NCBI RefSeq assembly: GCF_019880545.1
Contig: NZ_JAINVW010000001.1
Span: forward strand, 248,001-312,000
Reading direction: 5' to 3'
DNA from: Flagellimonas meishanensis
Lineage (GTDB): Bacteria > Bacteroidota > Bacteroidia > Flavobacteriales > Flavobacteriaceae
Length of the DNA stretch: 64,000 bases
Shown here: positions 58,612 through 64,000 of the stretch, in pieces
Layout of the letters: each line of letters opens with the position of its first letter
Position numbering within the stretch: position 1 is the stretch's first letter
The notes under the pieces: model-generated
Database searches by the model: none
Told to the model about the DNA's origin: nothing
Seen by the model: the letters and a program-made list of their open reading frames with translations, nothing else
Translations under genes and position numbers: made by a program

Positions 58612-60711
58612 CTAGGCCTGGTGCGAAGGTTTTAGCAAATCGTTCACGGTTTTTACTGGATTGAAGGTGACCAAGGGAACCTCTACAAAAATTGTGTTCC
58701 AAAAGGCCATCCCGCCGTTCCAGAGACCAGGAAGTTCCAAGGCTTTCAGTTCCTTGCCCTCTTGGGTCTTTCCAGTGATAAAACCTTGTTTGTGATCCAC
58801 AAAATCAAGAAGATTATATTTTTCACCTTTATGGTTCCGCACACCACATACCAGATCTACGGGGTTAAAATGTGTTGAATTATTTAGAATTCCTACCTGT
58901 TCATCAATGGACATGTCTATTTGGGCCGATTCAATGATCTGAAGGCTGATGTTTCCATCGCCATCCTGGATCCAGAATGGACCGCCGCCAGGTTCCCCTT
59001 CGTTCTTGACCATACCACATATTCTTATGGGACGGTTTATTTTATCCCTTAAAATTGAAAGTTGACTTTCAAAGTCCAAGTTTTCGTATCTCTTCGGAAA
59101 TCTTACATTGAGTTCCTGCTCCAAGAAGTTCTTTATCGCAGCGGCTTCGTTGCGGGAAAGATGATCGCTTTCAAGTTTTCTTGCGGACTCAAAAGCCTTG
59201 TCCTGGACTTTCTTCAGCACCCCCGCCAACATTTTTTTGCTATTGGCCACCTCATCCAAGTTTTGTTCTACCACCACATTGTCAATGTTCTTGATGAAAA
59301 TGATGTCGGCATCCTGGTCGTTCAAGTTTTCTATCAGTGCCCCATGCCCTCCCGGACGGAACAAAATGGAGCCATCGCTGTTCTTGAAGGGTTTGTTCTC
59401 CATATCCACCGCAATGGTATCCGTAGATGGTTTCTGGTTGGAATAGGAAACTTTAAATATAGTATTAGTGGCCGAGGCTATTTTAGGGCTTACCTTGGCT
59501 TCCTCTTCCCTGAACATATCATCATGCTGTTCGGAAACCGTGAAGTGGAGATGTGCCTTCCCATCCGTTTTGGCATAAAGGGCCGCTTCCTTGAGATGCT
59601 CTTTAAAGGGCGTTGCACTTTCCATTCCATATTTGTGGAAGGGTAACAATCCCTTGGGATAAAATCCGTAGTTAAGCCCGGTCTCCATCAACATTTCTTT
59701 GACGAACAGATAGGCTTTTTCATCATCATTTCTTGCCCTTCCCTTGATTCGTTCCATGATCAAATCGTAAAACGGAAACTTGTGCATGTGCGCAGTGAAC
59801 CTTTGTGCATCCTTATCCCCGGTTCTCTCGATATACTTTGAAAGTGTTTCCTTAGAGGGGTTGTAGGCCTCCACAAAGTTGAACATGGCCTTGAACATTC
59901 TGGATGCAGCACCGGAAGCCGGAACAAACTTGAGCAGGTCTAAATCTCCCCGATGTTCCTCAAAATATTGGATGAGTTCCTTTTGCTGTTGATTGGAAAA
60001 CCTGAGAATGCCATCGGACACCACCGCTGCCCTTACAAGGTTTACAAAAGGAATGCCTTCTTTAAAGGTTTCAATCTGATTGGCCACTTTTTCCTTGGAA
60101 ATTCCCTTTTTTTCGAGTTGTTCCAAATCTTTTGCACTTAAGTCTATCATGTTTTTGAGCAGTTTGTCAATGTATTCGATTGCTATGGAAAGCCGAGATG
60201 CCTTATCCCCCTTTAAAATAATAAAATTCCGATCATATTTCTCCAGGGTTTCCTTAAAATAGGCAAACATCCTTTCACGCTCATCGGGTTTGTCCCTAAG
60301 GTCATCTTTTTCCCAGGGAATATCAATGTAGGTGAGCAAGTATAGATGGTACTGGTTCTGCAAAGCATATTTTTCCAAAACAGGGTCGCAATGGCCCACA
60401 TAGTAGGCTTCCGAATAAACTTTGGTCTCTAAAAGGTCAGTGTCGCAAATGAGTATCTTATCGGCAGACTTGGACAGGTGGTTCTCCAAGCGCATTTGAC
60501 CGTAAGCTATGGGCAATAAATCCTTAGGCTCACAGGTTTTTTGTTGCCTGTCCCATTTCTGTTGAAGATATTCCCGGGCATATTCAGGGACCCATTGGGT
60601 GTTGTAGTGTTCAGCCAGTTCCTTGGCCAAGGTGGTCTTCCCTGTGGACTCCGGTCCGAACAGAACAACTTTTATGAGGTTTGAAGGCTCTTGCCCAAGT
60701 TTTTCTTCCAT
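58612..60711 (-). CDS. Fusion of an NRK-like ATPase/kinase and DUF4301
   Basis: 699 residues from ATG 60711. Residues 1-190 form a P-loop kinase domain like the NadR C-terminal ribosylnicotinamide kinase: VVLFGPESTGKTTLAKELAEHYNTQWVPEYAREYL and ICDTDLLETKVYSEAYYG-type segments. From about residue 190 (MIDLSAKDLEQLEKKGISKEK...) to the end is a whole DUF4301 protein (about 510 residues) with FVPASGAASRMFKAMFNF, GHGALIENLND and GEPGGGPFWI. In relatives I recall these as adjacent separate genes; the internal Met at the junction looks like the old start. DUF4301 has nucleotidyltransferase-like features but no known function. It overlaps pnuC by 40 bases. Confidence 0.85.
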   Translation of the reverse strand: MEEKLGQEPSNLIKVVLFGPESTGKTTLAKELAEHYNTQWVPEYAREYLQQKWDRQQKTCEPKDLLPIAYGQMRLENHLSKSADKILICDTDLLETKVYSEAYYVGHCDPVLEKYALQNQYHLYLLTYIDIPWEKDDLRDKPDERERMFAYFKETLEKYDRNFIILKGDKASRLSIAIEYIDKLLKNMIDLSAKDLEQLEKKGISKEKVANQIETFKEGIPFVNLVRAAVVSDGILRFSNQQQKELIQYFEEHRGDLDLLKFVPASGAASRMFKAMFNFVEAYNPSKETLSKYIERTGDKDAQRFTAHMHKFPFYDLIMERIKGRARNDDEKAYLFVKEMLMETGLNYGFYPKGLLPFHKYGMESATPFKEHLKEAALYAKTDGKAHLHFTVSEQHDDMFREEEAKVSPKIASATNTIFKVSYSNQKPSTDTIAVDMENKPFKNSDGSILFRPGGHGALIENLNDQDADIIFIKNIDNVVVEQNLDEVANSKKMLAGVLKKVQDKAFESARKLESDHLSRNEAAAIKNFLEQELNVRFPKRYENLDFESQLSILRDKINRPIRICGMVKNEGEPGGGPFWIQDGDGNISLQIIESAQIDMSIDEQVGILNNSTHFNPVDLVCGVRNHKGEKYNLLDFVDHKQGFITGKTQEGKELKALELPGLWNGGMAFWNTIFVEVPLVTFNPVKTVNDLLKPSHQA

Positions 60712-61307
60712 GCTAGATATCCCTGGATTGCCAGTATTGTGAAGATAAGGTATTGCAATGAAAACATCCCCCATCCCCTATATGCGTATAACGGAACGGT
60801 TATCAGGTCACCCAAAATCCATAGTGTCCAGTTCTCCAATTTTTTGGTGGCCATATACCACATGGCCGTGAAAAAGATGCCCGACGTAAAAATGTCCACA
60901 TAATTTGTAGTTTCTATTTCGGCCCCAAACGCCTTGTAAACTCCATAGGTAATAAGTATGGTGATCAAGAAAAAAGCGAAACCTATCCACTTTTCCCGGG
61001 CATTGGTCCTGGAGATGTGAACCACCAACTCCCTGTTCTGTTTTCTCCGTGACCAGTTCCACCATCCATAAATGCTCATCACGGAAAAGTAGAAGTTCAT
61101 CATCATATCGCCCAACAACCGATCTGTAAAGAAAATATAGGTGGTTATGGCCGTTGCAACCAGCCCTGTAGGGTAGACCATGATGTCTTCTTTTTTCGCA
61201 TACACCACACTGGCTATACCAAAGAAAAAGGCAGTGCCCTCAAGAATAATCAGGGAAAGTTCCCTGTCCTGGTAAGGGCCAAGAAAAAACTCAAAAATGG
61301 GGTTCAT
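60672..61307 (-). CDS. pnuC: PnuC-type vitamin transporter (PnuT-like by context)
   Basis: 211 residues with about seven membrane helices. PnuC family features: LEGTAFFFGIASVVYAKKEDIMVYPTGLVATAITTYIFF, MMNFYFSVMSIYGWWNWSRRK and the C-terminal LENWTLWILGDLITVPLYAYRGWGMFSLQYLIFTILAIQGYLAWKK. PnuC proteins move a vitamin (nicotinamide riboside, or thiamine in PnuT) by facilitated diffusion, trapped by a kinase. Kinase-like gene next door fits nicotinamide riboside; the thiamine-binding-type protein upstream and the TPP-riboswitch receptor fit thiamine. It overlaps both neighbours. Confidence 0.88.
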   Translation of the reverse strand: MNPIFEFFLGPYQDRELSLIILEGTAFFFGIASVVYAKKEDIMVYPTGLVATAITTYIFFTDRLLGDMMMNFYFSVMSIYGWWNWSRRKQNRELVVHISRTNAREKWIGFAFFLITILITYGVYKAFGAEIETTNYVDIFTSGIFFTAMWYMATKKLENWTLWILGDLITVPLYAYRGWGMFSLQYLIFTILAIQGYLAWKKNLGKSLQTS

Positions 61308-61551
61308 AGTCGCTTCTGTCGGATTTCACGAGCTTCATGGACAGGACCACATGTTCCAAATTCTCAAACGTATCCCTGATCTGGGATTGAAGCAGTCCCA
61401 TGACTTGATCATAGTCGCCATAAACCTGTGTGCTCAATGGGTTTTCCAACACGGTAAGTCCAGAGTTCCTTAATTTTTTGATGAAATTTATAATGGGTGG
61501 TTCAAAATCATCTTGAAGCGGGGTGAGGGTGAGCTCGACGGATATTTTCAT
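61291..61551 (-). CDS. Thiamine-binding-type (MTH1187/YkoF) small protein
   Basis: 86 residues: MKISVELTLTPLQDDFEPPIINFIKKLRNSGLTVLENPLSTQVYGDYDQVMGLL, a ferredoxin-like fold of the PF01910 family. Members such as YkoF bind thiamine or hydroxymethylpyrimidine and are linked to TPP-regulated uptake genes. It overlaps the pnuC-type gene by 17 bases, so they are translationally coupled. Confidence in the family is good, in the ligand moderate. Confidence 0.75.
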   Translation of the reverse strand: MKISVELTLTPLQDDFEPPIINFIKKLRNSGLTVLENPLSTQVYGDYDQVMGLLQSQIRDTFENLEHVVLSMKLVKSDRSDYEPHF

Positions 61552-61596
61552 GAGGCATGCTTAATTTTTCAGGGGCAAAACTACTAAAACAAACCG

Positions 61597-62238
61597 TCAT
61601 CCACCCATCATTTTCAAAGCATATACGCAAGTGAATCCCTCGAACTCCAAAAATTCGATCTCATAATGGGATTTTTTGCCTTTGTACATAATCTCCGCCA
61701 CTGTTCTGGCATCATCGAAGGTAAAATCGATGACATCGATATGTTGCAAAAAACTGAGTCCCTGTTGCGCGTAAATTTTATACAATGATTCCTTGGCCCC
61801 CCAGACAATGGTAAGTTTTCTAATGATCGCCTCGGTATTGGCCAAGGTCCTATACTCCTCAATAGGGGTAAATTTGTGCGCGATACGCAGTATCTTTTCA
61901 CGTTGCATCTCAATATCGATGCCCACCTCATCGGAACTGCTTACGATAATCCCGGTGAAATTGTGCGAGTGGGTAATGGAAATATGGCTGCCATCCCTTA
62001 AATGGGGTTTTCCAAAATCATCATAGTATAGGTCGCTGTCCACATAGCCAGCCAAGGCCATTAAGTGTCTTATACTCAAAAATGCCCTTCTGTGGGCCTC
62101 GGATTTCATCCCATCCATACGGTTTTGGCAATGGAGAGTCAGCTCCACACCTTTTGAAAGTATGTCCTCATCTTCGGTTACCTTCCAAATATATACCGAA
62201 GTTGTTGGTGAAACTGTTATGGTTTTGTAAATGGGCAC
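61597..62238 (-). CDS. 4'-phosphopantetheinyl transferase (Sfp superfamily)
   Basis: 213 residues, start GTG at 62238. The enzyme attaches phosphopantetheine from CoA to acyl or peptidyl carrier proteins. The family motifs are SITHSHNFTGIIV, VGIDIEMQREKI (Mg-binding Asp and Glu) and WGAKESLYKIYAQQGLSF. Sfp-like size is a little under the norm. It lies 45 bases upstream of the thiamine-binding-type gene in the same direction; a functional link is not evident. It is divergent from ahcY with a shared 74-base region. Confidence 0.88.
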   Translation of the reverse strand: MPIYKTITVSPTTSVYIWKVTEDEDILSKGVELTLHCQNRMDGMKSEAHRRAFLSIRHLMALAGYVDSDLYYDDFGKPHLRDGSHISITHSHNFTGIIVSSSDEVGIDIEMQREKILRIAHKFTPIEEYRTLANTEAIIRKLTIVWGAKESLYKIYAQQGLSFLQHIDVIDFTFDDARTVAEIMYKGKKSHYEIEFLEFEGFTCVYALKMMGG

Positions 62239-62260
62239 GACTATTAGTTAGGTGATTTCG

Positions 62261-62268
62261 TATCTTTG
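62261..62268 (+). promoter_or_regulatory. -7 promoter element of ahcY
   Basis: TATCTTTG is an exact TAnnTTTG match, giving a leader of about 40 bases before the ATG at 62313. No -33 TTG is evident, and I see no SAH or SAM riboswitch in this short leader. Confidence 0.5.
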
Positions 62269-62312
62269 CTGCGCTATAAAAACGAAGCTACAAAAGTAAA
62301 TTTATATAAAGT

Positions 62313-63629
62313 ATGAGCATAAAGACAATTCCATTTGTACCCTACAAGGTGAAGGATATTTCCCTAGCGGATTGGGGACGAAAAGAAATTGAGCTGGCCG
62401 AAGCGGAAATGCCGGGCCTTATGGCACTGCGTAAAGAGTACGGAAAGGAGCAGCCCCTTAAGGGTGCCAGAATTGCCGGATGTCTCCACATGACCATTCA
62501 AACAGCCGTGTTGATAGAGACCTTGGCGGCCCTGGGCGCTGAGGTCACCTGGAGTTCCTGCAATATCTTCTCAACCCAGGATCATGCTGCTGCAGCTATC
62601 GCCGCCACTGGCGTTCCTGTTTATGCCTGGAAGGGAATGACAGAGGAGGAATTTGACTGGTGCATTGAGCAAACCTTGTTCTTTGGGGAGGATAGAAAGC
62701 CCCTGAACATGATTTTGGATGATGGAGGTGACCTGACGAACATGGTTCTGGACAAATATCCTGAACTGGCCGCTGGGGTAAAGGGCCTTTCAGAAGAAAC
62801 CACCACTGGGGTACACCGTCTCTACGAACGTGTGAAAAAAGGGACGTTGCCCATGCCGGCCATCAATGTGAACGATTCTGTGACCAAATCCAAATTTGAC
62901 AACAAATATGGTTGCCGCGAAAGTGCCGTGGATGCCATCCGCAGGGCCACGGATACCATGTTGGCCGGAAAGCGTGTCGTTGTTGCGGGTTATGGTGATG
63001 TTGGCAAAGGTACTGCAGCCTCATTCCGCGGAGCGGGGTCCATTGTGACCGTTACCGAAATTGACCCAATTTGTGCGCTTCAAGCTTGTATGGATGGTTA
63101 CGAGGTCAAGAAATTGGAAACCGTGATCTCCAATGCCGATGTGGTCATCACCGCCACTGGAAACAAGGACATCATTCGTGAAGAACATTTCCGTGCTTTG
63201 AAGGACAAGGCCATTGTGTGCAACATTGGGCATTTTGACAACGAAATCGACATGGCTTGGTTAAATGCCGCCTATGGGCATACCAAAGATGAGATAAAGC
63301 CACAGGTGGATAAATACACCATAAATGGAAAGGATGTGGTTGTTCTGGCCGAAGGCCGATTGGTTAACTTGGGTTGTGCCACCGGCCATCCCAGTTTTGT
63401 GATGAGCAACTCGTTCACCAACCAAACCTTGGCCCAGATCGAGCTTTGGAACCACAGTGACAAATACGAAAATGAGGTGTACACCCTTCCCAAGCATTTG
63501 GATGAAAAAGTGGCCAAGCTCCATTTGGCCCGTTTGGGTGCGGAGCTTACCGAGCTCAAAAAGGATCAAGCGGAGTATATCGGGGTCACCGTTGAGGGGC
63601 CATATAAACCTGATTATTATAGGTATTAG
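62313..63629 (+). CDS. ahcY: Adenosylhomocysteinase
   Basis: 438 residues. Splits S-adenosylhomocysteine into adenosine and homocysteine, using bound NAD, and keeps methylation reactions running. Motifs: [60 protein letters not shown] (catalytic Lys/Asp), NAD loop [13 protein letters not shown] (near 215-227), GHFDNEIDM, and the C-terminal KPDYYRY that closes the NAD site of the next subunit. Standard length for the shorter bacterial form. Confidence 0.97.
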   Translation: MSIKTIPFVPYKVKDISLADWGRKEIELAEAEMPGLMALRKEYGKEQPLKGARIAGCLHMTIQTAVLIETLAALGAEVTWSSCNIFSTQDHAAAAIAATGVPVYAWKGMTEEEFDWCIEQTLFFGEDRKPLNMILDDGGDLTNMVLDKYPELAAGVKGLSEETTTGVHRLYERVKKGTLPMPAINVNDSVTKSKFDNKYGCRESAVDAIRRATDTMLAGKRVVVAGYGDVGKGTAASFRGAGSIVTVTEIDPICALQACMDGYEVKKLETVISNADVVITATGNKDIIREEHFRALKDKAIVCNIGHFDNEIDMAWLNAAYGHTKDEIKPQVDKYTINGKDVVVLAEGRLVNLGCATGHPSFVMSNSFTNQTLAQIELWNHSDKYENEVYTLPKHLDEKVAKLHLARLGAELTELKKDQAEYIGVTVEGPYKPDYYRY

Positions 63630-63651
63630 GTCTCAGAAAGTAACCTAAAAT

Positions 63652-63681
63652 AAAAAACCTGGCATTATGCCAGGTTTTTTT
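63652..63681. terminator. Bidirectional terminator after ahcY
   Basis: AAAAAACCTGGCA and TGCCAGGTTTTTT form a perfect stem around TTA, with A and T runs on both sides, between the convergent ahcY and peptidase genes. Confidence 0.9.
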
Positions 63682-63700
63682 GTGCTCTTGATAATCTTCC

Positions 63701-64000
63701 CTAACCTTTCAACCATGCATTGCGAAGCTCTTTTTGGGCTTCAGTGGCATTCGGGTTTTCCAATAGCGTAATAGCTTTGGTATAGGAGGGTGTTGTTGTG
63801 GTTTTTATCATTATTTCCTCCTCTCCCCTCAAAAGGACCACTTCAATCTCTTTGCCGGGCTTCCATGAAAACATATCGCCAAAAACTTGGTTTGCATTGG
63901 CCAACGAAACCTCGGTCCCGTCCACAGATTTGAACACGTCCTCGGGCTTGGCACCATTATCGTTCCAAAAACTGTTGTCGGCAACAAGCTCATTAAATTT
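63701..64000 (-). CDS. C-terminal end of an M61-type peptidase/PDZ protein, cut by window edge
   Basis: The last 99 codons of a gene running in from the right edge. The visible part, from NDNGAKPEDVFKSVDGTEVSLANANQVFGDMFSWKPGKEIEVVLLRG to the end ATEAQKELRNAWLKG, is a PDZ-like domain plus tail as in glycyl aminopeptidases of family M61 in Bacteroidota. The catalytic zinc domain would lie outside the window. The start codon is not in view. Confidence 0.7.
   Translation of the reverse strand, partial: KFNELVADNSFWNDNGAKPEDVFKSVDGTEVSLANANQVFGDMFSWKPGKEIEVVLLRGEEEIMIKTTTTPSYTKAITLLENPNATEAQKELRNAWLKG

Noticed and set aside
62239..62312. Possible SAH or SAM riboswitch in front of ahcY
   Set aside because: The leader is only about 40 bases after the -7 element and shows no matching conserved core or paired arms.

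Overview
The window is a piece of a chromosome from a marine-type member of the Flavobacteriaceae (Bacteroidota); a Muricauda/Allomuricauda-like relative is plausible but cannot be proved from this sequence alone. Pointers to the phylum are TonB-dependent receptors with an N-terminal carboxypeptidase-regulatory-like domain, stand-alone type IX secretion sorting domains, families nearly confined to Bacteroidota (DUF4271, DUF4296, DUF3098, DUF3127, DUF4301), a lipoprotein with a Cys-Glu-Ser-Asp-Asp surface-export-like start, and many upstream sites matching the Bacteroidota -7 promoter element TAnnTTTG. Coding density is very high: no gap exceeds 300 bases. I see no rRNA, tRNA, CRISPR array, insertion sequence or prophage.

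Layout. 1-7.6 kb: end of trmB; a PhoB/PhoR-like two-component pair facing a TonB-dependent receptor and a beta-helix surface lipoprotein, with an 11-nt-phased Pho-box-like repeat between them; then two mini-proteins that are little more than a signal peptide plus a type IX sorting domain. 7.6-25.7 kb: mostly housekeeping and envelope genes (LuxE-like acyltransferase, tyrS, pyrC, two glycosyltransferases, HemD-like protein, pckA, saccharopine dehydrogenase-like protein with an Lrp regulator, ferritin, HxlR/DinB pair, YugP-like protease, ald, SemiSWEET). 25.7-31.7 kb: leuS, carrying in-frame insertions of repeat-like DNA, then ftsX-DUF3098-uppP-truB. 31.7-39.2 kb: TonB-like protein, thioredoxin-like protein and a TetR/ABC/HlyD/TolC/YitT efflux operon whose ABC subunit has lost most ATPase motifs.

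39.3-44.2 kb: Thermus-type isocitrate dehydrogenase, a LysR regulator and an SbtA-like bicarbonate transporter, tied together by two paralogous small unknown proteins and by a near-identical 25-bp AT-rich element in front of both transcription units. 44.2-55.1 kb: tag, secreted proteins, a sodium symporter with a GH13 alpha-glucosidase, aat, AtoE-like transporter, DUF3127, an orphan histidine kinase, HIT protein, greA and a degenerate Rieske-like lipoprotein. 55.1-62.3 kb: a thiamine-uptake neighbourhood: a TonB-dependent receptor under a clear TPP riboswitch, an NRK-like kinase fused to DUF4301, a PnuC/PnuT-type permease, a thiamine-binding-type small protein and a phosphopantetheinyl transferase. 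The window closes with ahcY and the end of an M61-type peptidase gene.

The signals most worth following are the Pho-box-like array at 2548-2608, the IDH/LysR/SbtA regulon with its small paralogues, the TPP riboswitch with a start-codon hairpin, and the repeat-derived insertions in leuS. Protein functions come from motifs and family recognition by eye; no database search was run.
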